Notes: a model not told the origin generated them from the letters alone. A DNA stretch of 64,000 nt from Neoarius graeffei (GCF_027579695.1 NC_083576.1:33462760-33526759), one strand, 5' to 3'; numbered from the stretch's first letter, positions 44,552-57,239 are shown. Made by a program: numbers and translations.

Positions 44552-44834
44552 GTTACTGACCTGTTGCCAATTAACCAATTTTTTTTTTTTGCCATTACAC
44601 AACTTTCAGTCTTTTGTTGCCCCTGTCCCAATTTCCTTGAAATGTGTTGCTGACATCAAATTCAAAATGAGCATATATTTTTCAAAAAACAATAACATTT
44701 CTCAGTTTCAACATTTATGTTGTCTTTATACTATTTTCAATGAAATATAGGGTTCCCAAGATTTACAAATTGTCATATTTTGGTTTTTATTTACGTTTTA
44801 CACAGTGTACCAAATATTTGGAATTGGGGTTATA

Positions 44835-45729
44835 TGTTCAATGTGTTATTTCATAGTGGAGCTCACACACAGAGTGGAGCTCCATACTTAAGAGAATATG
44901 GTAATATGGTAAATCGACCTCATTTTTTATGGCTTTTTTGACCATACAATGGCTGTACAAATGGCATACGTGTGCCACCACAGGGTACCAGATCGTAACT
45001 AGATGGCAATGTATCACAATCTTGACTGCCAGACAACAAAATTTGTATATTTATTTATATAAGATAGATGGGGTTTTATCCAGTGCTTATTTTTAATTTG
45101 CTTTTTTTTTTAAATAACGTGGGATTATTTACTAACACTGTAGCAGCCCTTGGCATTAAAACCAGCAGCAGAGGGTCTCTGATGGTGCATATGCATTTTA
45201 TTCCTCTTAAATATGACTATAGCATTGAACAGTGGACATAACATACCGTACACCTAGCACCATGAAAACTAAAGGAAACAAAAAGATAATTAACGTAACA
45301 TGGTTGTAAACAAATGCCCAATTTTGCACAGTAATGTTTACAAACTATGCTCTGAACGTTACACACCTTTCTCTACTCAGTTAAATGTGCAAACCTCTAC
45401 AAGTTAGCCAAACATGCATCATTAGCCTCTGCGCTCAAAGTCTGGTACTAAACCACAGTTCAACCAATGCACAGAACAAGTTCACAGTTGCTAGATATAT
45501 GAACTGAGAGAGCAGGTTGACACCACCAGTGACTGGGTTGCACTTGCATGAGCTGACGCTCTGGATGACCGATCACTGATAACCATTATTATTCTATCCA
45601 CATTCATTGGACATGAGCAATAGCATGATCTGGTTGGCTACTCTCCTACTAGGCTATCAGCTTATATACTGTGGTTAGAGAAAAACAAAATGGCAGTATA
45701 AAATATTTAAAAGAAAGAAATAGCTAAAA
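44835..45729. other. Unassigned sequence after Tc1-c
   Basis: AT-rich. It starts with tgttcaatgtgttatttc, possibly the far end of Tc1-b, and has no recognised ORF. Absent from the left copy. Confidence 0.35.
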
Positions 45730-46665
45730 GAATAGTTTTTTCCCCCCAGTATCGCTTGTTCCACACTCCAGCCCAGTTGGTGGCAGTAATGCACCTTTAA
45801 GTTGGTTTGTCAACCACCAAAAAACCCTAAAGAAGAAGAACAACAACACAACAAAATGATGCAGCATGTTGCTCAACCAACCAAGGATGAATTAAAAACT
45901 GTACTCGAAAACATCCATCCATTATATGTAGCCGCTTATCCTGTACAGGGTCACAGGCAAGCTGGAGCCTATCCCAGCTGCCTATGGTTGAGAGGTGGGG
46001 TACACCCTGGACAAGTTGCCAGGTCATTGCAGGGCTGACACAGAGACAAACAACCATTCACACTCACATTCACACCTATGGTCAATTTAGAGCCACCAAT
46101 TAGCCTAACCTGCATGTCTTTGGAATGTGGGGGAAACCGGAGCACCTGGAGGAAACCCACAGAGACAGGGGGAGAACATGCAAACTCCACATAGAAAGGC
46201 CCTCGTCGGCCACTGGGCTCGAACCCAGAACCTTCTTTCTGTGAGGCGACAGTGCTAACCACTACACTAATTGAAAACAAAACCCCCAAAACACAAAAAA
46301 ATCAACAAAATATAGAATAAAATTATTTGATAGTAAAAACGTTTCTTTCTTTTATGTTCCAATAATTATTATTATTATAGCATTTTTCACAAATTGCTAT
46401 TGTCATTTTGCCGGTTTGTTTCCATTCGAAGTGGAAATTATTTTGTCAAACGTTTTGTATAAAGTTTTTATAAAGTTTTTATTTATCGAATTTGCAAAAA
46501 ATGAAAATACTCTGTTTCGCAAAATCCAGTGAATGTGGATAGAATAAAACAATTATTCCACTCTATCTCATCGTACATGGCTGATAGCTGACTCGGCGCT
46601 ATGCACCTCGTTGGCTATCAGCTCATGTACGACTCGACTCGAACTGTTAATTATCCTCCATGCCT
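45730..46665 (+). repeat. Hairpin-ended dispersed repeat, full copy with SINE insertion
   Basis: It begins with ccagcccagttggtggcagt and aaaccctaaagaagaagaac, continues after a SINE (45911-46269) through cacaaattgctattgtcatt, and ends in a palindrome with gtacatggctgatag and ctatcagctcatgtac (46573-46632). A second copy, without the SINE, is split between 50325-50534 and 55817-55995, so that copy shows the SINE empty site (cttgaaaataaaacc). Confidence 0.6.
45911..46269 (-). mobile_element. tRNA-derived SINE
   Basis: Minus-strand copy with the head at the right (gtggttagcactgtcgcctc, minus strand) and body matching the other SINEs. A short gaaaac flanks both sides. It is more diverged than the copies in Tc1-b and Tc1-c, and its tail is catc-type rather than a clear GATGA array. 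Confidence 0.8.
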
Positions 46666-46737
46666 ATTTCCATCAGTGTGTTATTTTGTCTGTGTTCTTA
46701 TAATATAATATTCGACGAACTATAGACACATAGACAA

Positions 46738-46815
46738 ATAATATAATATAATATAATATAATATAATATAATATAATATAATATAATATAATATAATATA
46801 ATATAATATAATAAT
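46738..46815 (+). repeat. (ATAAT)n microsatellite
   Basis: About 15 uninterrupted copies of a five-base unit. It is open in several frames on both strands but has no coding meaning. Confidence 0.95.
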
Positions 46816-46893
46816 GTGTTTGACTCTTTAATAAATGCAAAATGTTGGTTTGACTTATGATGGCAGATATGGGGAAAGGTGCAGGTATAAACA

Positions 46894-46894
46894 C

Positions 46895-46977
<83 letters not shown>
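46894..46977 (+). repeat. (GATA)n microsatellite
   Basis: About 21 uninterrupted copies of agat, 80 bp after the ATAAT array. It may be the tail region of the adjacent minus-strand LINE remnant. Confidence 0.95.
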
Positions 46978-46978
<1 letters not shown>

Positions 46979-47189
46979 TTGTCACATGCACAACTGTATA
47001 AAAACAATGGTCGTGAAATGTGTGTGGCAAAACAGCTCTGCGCAGTACTGTGCATAAACCTCTAAAAATATATTTAAAAAACACTAAGTTGTATACACAT
47101 ATGACGAACTATAGACACACATAGACAAACATAGGTAAGCTATTATTGTTAGTTGTAGATTGTGCAGATGCAGTAAAGTGACATAGTCA

Positions 47190-48240
47190 CAGAGATGGTG
47201 CTCAGGCCTCATTCAATATCCTGATGGCCTGTGGGAAATAACTCCTCCTCAGCCTCTCACCTCCGTAGCCATATGGCCAGGACTGTTTGCCTGAATATAG
47301 CCACTGGAAAAGTTTATTATGCGGGTAGAAGGTGTCTGTGATAATTCGCTTTGCCCTGGACTTGCACCAGTGCGTGTAGATGTCAGACAAGCATGATAGT
47401 GGAGTTTTTGTGATGTATTCAGCACATCATACCACTCTTTGAAGTGCTTTATGGTTTTGTGAGCTGCTTTTGCCAAACCAAGGGGTGATGCAGCCTGTAG
47501 CACTGACTCAATGGTGACACTATAGAATGTTTTCAGAACACTGGGAGAGATCTTAAATTTCCTCAGTCTCCTGAGGGAGTATAGGCATTGTCTTGCCTTC
47601 AGCACCAGGGTGGAAGTTCAGGTTAGGTCCTCAGATATGTGTACTCCAAGATAGCTATAACTGCTGACTCTGTCCACTGGTGTCCCAAGGATCCTGAGAG
47701 GGGTGTAGTTTTTCTGTCTCTTCTGCCTGAAATCCATAATCCTTTCTTTGGTTTTGAGGTTGTTAAGATCCAATTTGTTCGACTGACACCACTAGGACAG
47801 TGTTTCCACCTCATCAAAGTAAGCAGACTTGTCCTAATCTGAGATCAAGCCAACTATGACAGTGTCATCTGCAAATTTCATGATGGTGTTGGAGCTGTGC
47901 TTGGGATTACAATCGTGTGTGTACAGTGAGTACAGCAGAGGACTCAGGATGCATCCCTGTGGGGCTCCAGTGTTAAGGATGAGCATACTGGAGACAGTGG
48001 TGCCAACTCTAATCACTTGTGGCCTGCCCATCAGGAAGTCTAAGACCCAGTCACAGAGAGAGGAACTCAGTCCCAGATTCCTGAGCTGCTTGTCCAGGCT
48101 GTCAGGTACTATAGTATTAAAAGCAGAGCTATAATCAGTTAATAAAAGTCTTGCATAATTTCCTTTACCCATGCACTGGGTAAAGTGCACTGCACTGTCA
48201 TCTGGGAATTTGATGCCAATTCTGGCATTGACATGACATA
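47190..48240 (-). pseudogene. Rex1-like LINE reverse transcriptase remnant
   Basis: Minus-strand frames: LLLTDYSSAFNTIVPDSLDK, SSLCDWVLDFLMGRPQVIRV, TGAPQGCILSPLLYSLYTHD and IMKFADDTVIVGLI (47834-48190). The C-terminal region contains RQCLYSLRRLRKFKISPSV, IESVLQAASPLG and LRRSYFPQAIRILN. These are typical of Rex1/CR1-type fish LINEs. Stops and frameshifts separate the parts. The 5' portion with endonuclease is missing. Confidence 0.75.
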
Positions 48241-48769
48241 ACTATGTTTTGTAAATACTTCAATACTTTATCGTGCCATAACCAAACTTTGCTAAAAATA
48301 AGTATATTATTCTAATTTAAGTGTCTTGAGAAAATCTTCCTTCTTCATGTAACACCTTTTGATATACCAATGATTATTGTGATTGAATATTTAAATTTGC
48401 CTATGACATCATCAGGCAATTTCCATTGATTTTTTGGAAGCTGTGTTAGCTCTTTTTCCCCCGAAAGGATTTGGCAACATTAATTACTGTCAGAGGTGTT
48501 TACAAATACCTTGTTACTGTAGTTGGGTATAGTTTTCAGGTATCTGTACTTTACTTGATTGTTTATTTTTCTGACAACTTTTACTCCCTACATTTTAAAA
48601 CAAATATTTATACTTTCAACCCCTTGCGTTTTCAAATCAGGCTTGTAACTTAAGTTTTAGTGTATTTGAGGGGAACTATCAATTATTTTTATTTTGCATC
48701 ACTTCGTGCATTCCCAGCCTCAAGATAGATTTCAAACTAAATGGATTGGACAATAACACTATGCACCTT
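48241..48769. other. AT-rich spacer, no gene seen
   Basis: No recognised ORF, repeat or element end. Confidence 0.45.
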
Positions 48770-50110
48770 GGTGAAAATCAGGGATTCTACCTTCAAATCC
48801 AAAGACAGAGAGGCTTACACTACACCTAGAGCCAAACTGTCACAGGCCATCAAAGAGGCAAAGCATGCATATCCCCTTTGGACATAATGTGTACAATTGT
48901 ACACATGAAGTTCCATTTTTCCTTGTGTCTGAAGGGGATATGCAGAGAAGATCAACAGTCACTTCATGGACTCAAAGGATACTTGGCACATGTGGCAGAG
49001 CAGTCAAACCATCACAGACTACAAGCCAACACATCAGGCCTGCACCAGTGAGCCCTCCCTGCCAGATGTACTGAATTAATTCTTCACACATTTTGAGACA
49101 CAGAATAGGGAGAACAGCAAAGTAGACTCTTCACAGAGTGAATCCATGAAAAGCAGCAGGCCCTGACAACATATCTGGCTGGGTGCTCAGGGAATGTGCT
49201 GGTTAGCTTGCAGACATCTTCACAGATATCTTCAACACATCCTTGAACACAGCTGTGGTACCTGCATGACTTAAAACCACCAAAATCATCCCAGTGCCAA
49301 AGAAGTCTACCATGTACTGTCTCAACGACTACTGGCCTGTAGCACTCACACCCATCATCATGAGGTGCTTTGAGAGGCTGGTATTGAGGCACATGTAAAC
49401 ACAACTGCCACAGGAATTAGACCCCCTACAGTTTGCTTACTGCCAAAACTGCACCTCAGACGATACCATTTCAACTGCCCTCCACCTGACCCTTTCGCAC
49501 CTGGACAAAAAGGACAGTTACATCAGAAGGCTGATTACTGACTTCAGTTCAGCATTCAACATAATCATCCTGCAGAAGCTGGTACAGACTTTGGACCTGC
49601 TGGGCATCCAAAACATCTCTCTTTGTAATTGGATTCTGGACTTCCTGATTGACAGACTTCAGTGAGTCTCCATAGGACACAACACCTCCAAGGTCCTCAG
49701 ACTGAGCACAGGCATCCCTCAGGGCTATGTACTCAGCCCACTGCTGTTTGCTGATGCAAGACTGTGCTACCCAGCACAGCTCAAATTACATTGTCAAGTT
49801 TGCAGAAAACACAACAGTAGTCTATCTCATCAGTAACAATGATGAGTCTGCATACACAACAGAGCTCAAATACCTGGTGGAATGGTGTTAGGATAATAAC
49901 CTGACTCTTAATGTTGAGAAGACCAAAGAGATTGTTGTTGACAAAAAGCATCCTTACTCACCATATCAACAGCTCTACTGTTGAAAGAGTCAGTAGTGTG
50001 AAGTTCCTGGAAGTGCACATGGAAGACAATCTTGCCTTGACCCTGAACACCACTGCCAAGAAAGCTCAACAGCTTTGCTTCTTCCCCAAGCAGTCAACTT
50101 AAACTGAAAC
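48770..50110 (+). pseudogene. Rex1/CR1-type LINE reverse transcriptase remnant
   Basis: Heavily broken plus-strand coding sequence in three frames. It has PRAKLSQAIKEAKHAY-like and ITDYKPTHQ-like segments before the reverse transcriptase. [33 protein letters not shown] and STGIPQGYVLSPLLF follow, then a run near 49890-50100 with DNNLTLNVEKTKEI and SSVKFLEVHMEDNLAL. The catalytic Asp pair region is deleted or frameshifted. Confidence 0.6.
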
Positions 50111-50324
50111 TACAGTTTCCTCATCCACTTGCACTATACTGCCTCTCACCTGGGATTGAACCTGGATCTCTGGTATAACAGGCAGGAGCGCCACCCCTGT
50201 GCCACAAGGTGATGTTTTAGGACTTGGATGCAGAGACAGAGATGAGGTTATTCAGATCAAGGGTTTTTACTTGATAAGCAGGGCAGGGATATCTGAACAG
50301 CAAGTAGACAATAATCCAAAAGTA
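50111..50324. other. Short spacer, nothing recognised
   Basis: Contains a tRNA-like B-box motif (gggattgaacctggatct at 50152) that may be a SINE head, but no full element. Confidence 0.3.
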
Positions 50325-50534
50325 CAGTGCTGAACCAACCGAGGACAAAATAAAAACTCTACTTGAAAATAAAACCCCAAAAACTACAAAAAAAGCAACA
50401 AAATATAGAATAAAAGTATTTGATGGTAAGAACATATCTTTTTTATTTTTCCAGAAGTATTATTATATAATTTTTCACAAATTGCTACTGTCATTTTGCC
50501 AGTTTTACATTATAAGTGGAAATGATTTAGTCAG
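50325..50534 (+). repeat. Hairpin-ended repeat, left part
   Basis: Matches 45860-45910 plus 46272-46450. It is interrupted at 50534 by the LTR element, and its right part resumes at 55817. The joint gives a likely 5 bp duplication gtcag/gtcgg. Confidence 0.6.
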
Positions 50535-50714
50535 TGTCAGACCTGCGCACTATGGCACATGCACCAGACAGACTCTCAGGCGCACTCTGGACTGCGTGTG
50601 CACTGAGCAGACTCTTGCACGCGCGATGTTAACCATGTGCACATACACAAGATGAAGGCGCAATTACTGCGCCTATATAAAAGACTGTGTTAACACACAG
50701 TGCGAAGTATTGCA
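50535..50714 (+). mobile_element. Truncated 5' LTR of the Pro/Glu-rich element, right copy
   Basis: tgtcagacctgcgcac to gcgaagtattgca, matching the first 180 bp of 55408-55816, with TATA box at about 50673. It is cut by the LINE beginning at 50715. It retains more CpG sites than the 3' LTR. Confidence 0.7.
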
Positions 50715-53700
50715 CTACCCTCCTTGAATCACCACCTTAACATGGTGGAGGGGTTTGAGTGCCTCAGTGATTCTCGGAGCTATATTGTCAAGGGCATTTG
50801 TCCTTGGTAGGGTCTCCCAAAGCAAACAGGTCCTAGATGATAGGTCAGACAAAGAGTGGTTCTGAAGACCCTTATGAGAGAAACAGCAAGAGTCCAAGTG
50901 CCCTCGCCCGCACCAGGGATACCAGGGCCCCACCCTGGAGCCAGGCCTGGGGGAGGGGCTCATCAGCGAGCACCTTGTGGCCAGGCCTATGTCCATGGGG
51001 CCCGGCCGGGCCTAGCCTGAATGAGCAACATGGAACCACTCCCTTGTGGACCCACCACCTGTAGGAGGTGCCATAAGGATCCAGGGCATTGTGGATTGGG
51101 TGGCAGCCAAAGGTGGAGGCCCTGGTGTACTGATCCCTGACTGACAAAACTGGCTTTTGGGACATAGAATGTCACCTCTCTGGTGGGGAAGGAGCCTGAG
51201 CTTGTGCGTGAGGTTGAGAGGTATTGACTCTAGTTGGGCTCACCTCAACGCAAAGCTTGGGCTTTGCAACCAATTTCCTGGAAAGGGGTTGGACTCTCTT
51301 CCATGCTGGAGTTGCCAAGGGTGCCAGGCAGGGGTGGGGCTATTGGTAGCCCCCCAGTTTGGTGCATTAACATTGGAGTTCTCCCCAGTAAACGAGAGGG
51401 TCATTTCCCTGTGCCTTCGGGTCGGGGAACGGTCTCTGACTGTCATTTGCGCTTATGCGCCAAATGGTAGTTCAGAGTACCCGGCCTTCTTGGAGTCCTT
51501 GAGTGGGGTACTAGACAGTGCACCACAAGGGGACTCCATTGTTTTACTGGGGGACTTCAACGCTCATGTGTGCAATGACAGTGAGACCTGGAGGGGTGTG
51601 ATTGGGAGAAACGGCCTGGCCGCTCTGAACCCGAGCAGTGTTCTGTTGTTGGACTTCTGTGCCATGCACGGTTTGGCCATAATGAACACCATGTTCAAGC
51701 ATAAGCATGTGCATAAGTGCATGTGGCATAATGACACCCTAGGCCGTAGATCGATGATTGACTTTGTAGTCGTTTCATCTGATATGCGACCATATGTCTT
51801 GGACACTCAGGTGAAGAGAGGAGCAGAGCTGTCAACTGATCACTGTCAACTGGTGGTGAGCTGGATCAGATGGCAGGGGAGGAGGCCGGACAAACCTGGT
51901 AGGCCCAAACGTGTAGTGAGGGTATGCTGGGAACATCTGGTGGAGGTTCCCATCCATCAGATCTTCAACTGCCACCTCCGGCAGAGCTTCAACAACATGC
52001 CAGGGAGGATGGGGACACCGAGTCTGAGTGGACCATGTTCCGTGCTTCCATTGCTGAGACGGCCATGCAGAGCTGCGGCTGCAAGATTGTTGGTGCCTGT
52101 CATGGCGGTAATCCCCGAACCCAGTGGTGGACACCTGCGGTGAGGGGAGCCATCAAGCTGAAGGAGTCCTATCGGGCTTAGTTAGTCTGTGGGTCTCCAG
52201 AGGCAGCTGACAGATACTGACGGGCCAAGCAGAATGTGGCTCTGGCAGTCGCTGAAGCCAAAACTCGGGTGTGGGAAGAATTCGGTGAGGCCATGGAAAG
52301 TGACTTTTGGTCAGCCTCGAAGAGATTCTGGCAAACCATCTGGTGGCTCAGGAAGGGGAAGCAGCGCTCTGTCTCAACTGTTTACAGCGGGGATGGAGTG
52401 CTGTTGACCTCAACTGGGGACATTGTCCGGTGGTGGAAGGAATACTTTGAGGATCCCACCTTCATGTCATCTGAGGAGGATGCAGAGTCTGAGGGCATTT
52501 GGGAGAACTCGCCCATCACAGGGGCTGAGGTTGCCAAGGTAGTTAAAAAGCTCCTTAGTGGCTGGGCTCTGGGGGTGGATGAAATTCGTTCTGAGTTCCT
52601 GAAGGTGCTGGATGTTGTTGGGCTGTCTTGGCTGACATGCCTCTTTAACATTGCATGGAGGTTGGGGACAGTACCTCTGGATTGGCAGACTGGGGTGGTG
52701 GTCCCCCTTTTTAAAAAGTGGGACCAGAGACTGTGTTCCAACTATAGGGGAATCACACTTCTCAGCCTCTCTGGGAAAGCCTATGCTGGGGTGCTGGAGA
52801 GGAGAGTCCAGTTGATAGTTGAACCTTAGATTCAGGAGGAACAATGTGGTTTTCGTTCTCATTGTGGAACACTGGACCAGCTCTTTACCCTTGCAAGGGT
52901 ACTGGAAGGTGCATGGGAGTTTGCCCAACTGGTCTACATGTGTTTTGTGGACCTGGAGAAGGCTTACAACCGTGTCCCTCAGGATGCCTTGTGGGGGGTA
53001 CTTCAGGAGTATGGGGTTCGGGCCCACTGCTTGCGGGCCATTCGGATCCTGTGTGATTGGACCAGGAGTTTGATTCACATTGCCAGCAGCAAGTCAGACT
53101 TGTTCCTAGTGCATGTAGGACTCAACCAGGGCTGTCCTTTGTCACCAGTTCTGTTCATAACTTTTATGGACAGAATTTCTAGGCACATCCAAGGGGTGGA
53201 GGGTGTCCAGTTTGGTGGCATCAGGATTGTGTCTCTACTTTCTGCGGATGATGAGGTCCTGTTGGCATCAGCATGCGCTGGGATGGTTTGCAGCCAGGTG
53301 TGAAGCAGCTGGGATGAGGTTCAGCACCTCCAAGTCCACGGCCATGGTACTCAGCTGGAAACAGGTGGAGTGCCTACTTTGGGTCGGGGGGGAGTTGCTA
53401 CCTTGAATGGAGGAATTTAAGTATCTTGGGATCTTGTTCATGAATGAGAGTAGGGGGGAGCAGGACTTAGACAGACGGATCGGGGCAGCATCAGCAGTGA
53501 TGCGGATGCTAAACTGATCTGTTGTGGTGAAGAGAGAGCTGAGCCAAAAGGCAAAGCTCTCAATTTATTCATCCATTTACATTCCCACCCTCACCAGCTG
53601 TGGGTAGTGACTGAAAGAATGAGATCATGGATACAAGTGGTTGAAATGACTTTCCTCCACAGGGTGGCTGGGCTCTCCCTTCGAGACAGAGTGAGAAGTT

Positions 53701-54035
53701 CAGTCATTCGGGAGAGACTCAGAGTAGAACCGCTGCTCCTCCACATCAAAAGGAGTAATTTGAGGTGGTTCAGGCACCTTGTTAGAATGCCCCCTGGATG
53801 CCACCCAAGGGAGGTTCTCTGGGCATGCCCCACTGGGAGAAGACCCCGGGGCAGACCCAGGACATATTGGAGAGATTATATCTCTCAGCTGGCAAGAGAA
53901 TGCTTCAGTATTCCCCTGGAAGAGCTGGTGGAGGTGGCCAGGGAGAGGGAAGTCTGGGATGCTCTGCTTAGGCTGCTACCCCCATGACCCAGACCCAGAT
54001 AAGCCGCAGAAACGGGATGGATGGATGGATGGATT
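50715..54035 (+). mobile_element. Rex3-like (RTE) LINE, near full length, degenerate
   Basis: It starts with a 5' region (ttgaatcaccaccttaacat, gagtgcctcagtgattctcg) and has an endonuclease frame at 51157-52143 ([50 protein letters not shown]). The reverse transcriptase is spread over several frames (52236-52829, 52938-53303, 53607-53987) with VVVPLFKKWDQRLCSNYRGI, VDLEKAYNRVPQ and LLSADDEVLLASA. The catalytic FADD has become SADD. It ends in (GATG)n at 54015-54035. Its family differs slightly from the two minus-strand copies (DPDK against GPDK ends). The left copy retains only the part from 52888. Confidence 0.85.
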
Positions 54036-55407
54036 GAAATAGCTACCCCAGCACTCTATGATGGAGTATATCACCCTAGTGGATTCAGCCTGTAGTGTGT
54101 CTTCTTTTATGTGGATTTTCAAGAGCCTAAGCCTCCAGAACCTGCCTGGGTAAGCTGCATGATCTCCTGGCTAATGGAACAGGCACACCAATGGACTGAG
54201 TACCTCATGAGAGTAGAGCACCTGTGCCGCCAGTGCTCACAGGCTTTTCAGGTCATGCTCTGTTACATCTATGAAGCATCTGAGAAGGAGGACCCCCATG
54301 AATTTTTTTTTTTTGGGTGGCTATCATGTCCGAGGCCGACACAGTGGCAGCAGAGGAGGCTGTTGCTCCAGAGCTCCTCCTAGAAGCCATTACTCCAGAG
54401 CCAGACGTACAGCCCATTCCACAGTCAATCCCTGAGCCAGCACCTGAACCAGAGCCAGAGGTAGAGCCAGTGCAAGAGCCAGAGTCAGAACCAGTGCCTG
54501 AACCAGAGCCATAGCAAGAGCCAGTGCCAGAACCAGAGCTAGAGCCAGAGCCAATGACCAAGCCAGAGCTACGTAGGACCAGTGCAAGAGTCTGTGCCAG
54601 AACCAGCACCAGAGTCAGAGCCAACACCTAAGTCAGTGCCAGAATAGGAGCCAGTGCCAGCACCAGTGTCAGAGCCAACACCTAATTCAGTGCCAGAACC
54701 AGAGTCAGAACCAGAGCCAGTGCCAGAGCCAATGCCAGCTCCAGTGCAAGAGCCAGTGCCAGAGGATGACGGGGTGGCCTCTGCCTCAGCTGGCTATAAA
54801 GACAACGTTGTCACTCCACCACTGCCTGGCTATAAAGACAACATTGTCGCTCCACCGCCACCCAACCATGAAGATGTTGTCACTCCGCCACCGCCAGACC
54901 ATGAAGACGTCATTGTCTCACCACTAGGTCCCGAACCATGCCCAGAACGCTGTGCAGACAGAGCTCGAGCCCATGCCTGAGTCCAGTCCAGAGTCAAAGT
55001 CATGTCCAGAGCTCAAGCCCAAGTCCAGTCCAGAATGTGAGCCTACATCCAGCCAGGAGCCCATGACCAGTCCACGATGCAAGCCTATGTCCAGTTCTAA
55101 GCCCAAGTCCAGTCCAGAGCTTGAACCCATGCCTGTGTCCTGTCTGAAGCCTAAGTCCTGTCCACAGCTCGAACCTATGTCTGTATCCAGTCCAGAGTCC
55201 AACTCATGTCCAGAGCTCAAGCCCATATCCAGCCCAGAATCCAAGTCCTGTCCTGATTCTGAGCCCCCACCTGAGCCAAGAATCTGGTGCCCCGTTGGTT
55301 CAGAGTACCGCACTGATGGCATGGCATCCAGTGTCAGGCCCTCATCCCCAGGGGTAGGAAGGATGGATTTATGCTCCCGGAGGGAGCTCTTTGGGGGGGG
55401 GGGGTTC
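54036..55407 (+). mobile_element. Internal region of an LTR element with Pro/Glu-rich ORF, right copy
   Basis: Same content as 21073-22603: MDFQEPKPPEPAWVSCMISW, then PEPEPE-type repeats (54380-54760), a GYKDNVVTPPLPGYKDNIV segment and Ser/Pro/Cys/Lys repeats (54970-55260). It is shorter than the left copy by in-phase repeat losses (16 residues in the frame starting MPAPVSEPTPN) and a block near 54975. It ends in a purine tract before the LTR. Confidence 0.6.
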
Positions 55408-55816
55408 TGTCAGACCTGCTTGCTGTGGCGCATGCACCAAATAGACTCTTGGGCGTGCTCTGTACTGCACTTGTGCTGAGCAGACTCTCACACGCGCACC
55501 ATAAACCATGCACACCTGCACAAAATGAAGGCTCAATCAGTGCACCTATATAAAAAGACTGTATTAACACACTCAGTGCAAAGTATTGCAATATGTTATG
55601 TACACATTACCGAGCCTTATTTCCTGTATTAATCTCCTGGTTTCCTGATTCTCGTTCCTGTTCTGTTATTCCATTTTTTGTCTGTGCCTAGGATAGTCTG
55701 TATGTGCCTCGCCTGACCTATTGCTTGTTATACGTTTCTGATCTCTGCTCGCCGATTTGGATTGTTTGCCTATTGTCACTTTTATAAATAAAACTATCTC
55801 TAACCCCTCTCTGATG
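55408..55816 (+). mobile_element. 3' LTR of the Pro/Glu-rich element, right copy
   Basis: Begins TGTCAGACC, TATA box near 55551, aataaa near 55790, ends near 55816 where the hairpin repeat resumes. It is nearly identical to 22604-23010. Confidence 0.65.
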
Positions 55817-55995
55817 GTCGGAAGTTTTGTATAAAGCTTTTATATATTGAATTTGCAAAAAATAAAAATGCTCTGTTCCTCAAAATCCAGTGAATGTAGA
55901 TATAATAAAAGTTATTCCAGTCAGTCTCATCGTACATGAGCTGATAGTGCACCTCGTCGGCTTTCAGCTCATGTATGACTCAATTTCATGGAATA
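55817..55995 (+). repeat. Hairpin-ended repeat, right part
   Basis: Continuation of 50325-50534 after the LTR-element insertion. It contains the catgagctgatag / ctttcagctcatg stem (55933-55975). Confidence 0.6.
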
Positions 55996-56074
55996 ACTGT
56001 TAAATATTATATTATGTGAGGTTCAAAGCCAGGAGAAGTGTCTAATGTCTTTCAAAGGGCTACTTTTAACTTTC

Positions 56075-56720
56075 AGTATCAGAATCACTTTATTAATCCC
56101 CAGAGGGAAATTCAAATTTGCTACCAAGCTCCTGAATCAGAGAAGAAGTAAACATGTCTAAAAATAGAAGATAAAATCGTCTGAAAAAAGAATAAATAAA
56201 ATAAATTTAAATAAGTTCAATAACTTAAGTAAAAGCAAAATGAAGTGATTTTATATACAATGATTCCTATATACATATATTGTACCTGAGTTAAGGATAC
56301 AGTATACATGGTAAGGCAGTGTACCACAGTTATACAGTGGCATTGTACAGCTTGACTGCAACAGGTAGGAATGATTTCCTGTGTCTCTCAGTTGTGCAGC
56401 GTGGAAGAATCAGCCTGAATGTGCTCCTGTGGCTGATCAGCTCCTCATGTAGAGGGTAGGAAGGACAGTCTAAGATTGTTTTTATTTTGGACAGTGTCCT
56501 CTTCTCCAACACCACTGTCAGAGAGTCCAGTTCCAAGCCTACAACATGGCCGGCCTTCCTGGTGATCTTATTGAGTCTGTTAGTGTCCTTCACCTTCAAG
56601 CCGCTGCCCCAAGTATATTTCAGAGCCTGAACTTTTGTACTTTTACTTGTGTAAAGAAGCTGAATCAGTACTTCTACTTTTACCAGAATATTTTTTTTAC
56701 ACAAGTATCTGTACTTCTAC
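56075..56720 (-). pseudogene. Rex1/L2-type LINE 3' remnant, right copy
   Basis: A 124-codon minus-strand frame (56330-56704) with NRLNKITRKAGHVVGLELDS, PSYPLHEELISHRSTFRL and CTTERHRKSFLPVAVKLYNA. This is longer than in the left copy, where a stop truncates it. Reverse transcriptase is absent. Confidence 0.6.
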
Positions 56721-57238
56721 TTCAATAAAGAATTTGTGCACTTCTGTGACTTCTGCTTACTGTCTAAGATTGAAACTCAAGCTTTAAACTAAAACTGTGC
56801 AATTCAGAAATTGATCTTTACCTCACTTATCATCCTCCATAGTACTGTGTATGGTCGGGGTTTTATGTCCCATCCTCCTTGGTAAATCCATGCCAGACCT
56901 TTAAAACATTTTTACCCTGGAATTTTCAACTTTTTATGGATTTTTAACTTGATTATCTGATATTTGCAGGTGAACAGACACCTCTTTAATGCTTTAATGT
57001 TCAAGGTTTTAATGTTATTTGTTTTCATTTCCTATTTCATATTCATATTTCATATGCCACTGAAATAAACAAAGATTAATTTGCATCTATTTGAAGTATT
57101 AACATGAATCTACATTACTCTCTCTATATTCCTCACTCACTGATCCTTTTACATGTCATGTTTTACAGTCACAAGCACAACGATCATATTCCTGGAGTGA
57201 TCACAGAATATATTTGCTCTGGCAGCTCATCACACTAA
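56721..57238. other. AT-rich spacer, no gene seen
   Basis: Counterpart of 23901-24420, with a 10 bp duplication (gctttaatgt) near 56993. Confidence 0.5.
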
Positions 57239-57239
57239 A

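Larger units (their letters stand above)
38086..44832 (-). mobile_element. Tc1-c (Tc1/mariner), right copy, split by a gypsy element and a SINE
   Basis: One terminal repeat starts at 38086 (caaccc, interrupted by the gypsy insertion and resumed at 43026 with aaccccaattcc). The other ends near 44832 (ggaattggggtta). TA flanks both (38084-38085 and 44833-44834). Transposase is on the minus strand between 44167 and about 43400. Confidence 0.75.

Noticed and set aside
46698..47084. 128-codon minus-strand ORF with YLSIYLSI and ILYYI repeats
   Set aside because: Translation of the GATA and ATAAT microsatellites, not a protein.
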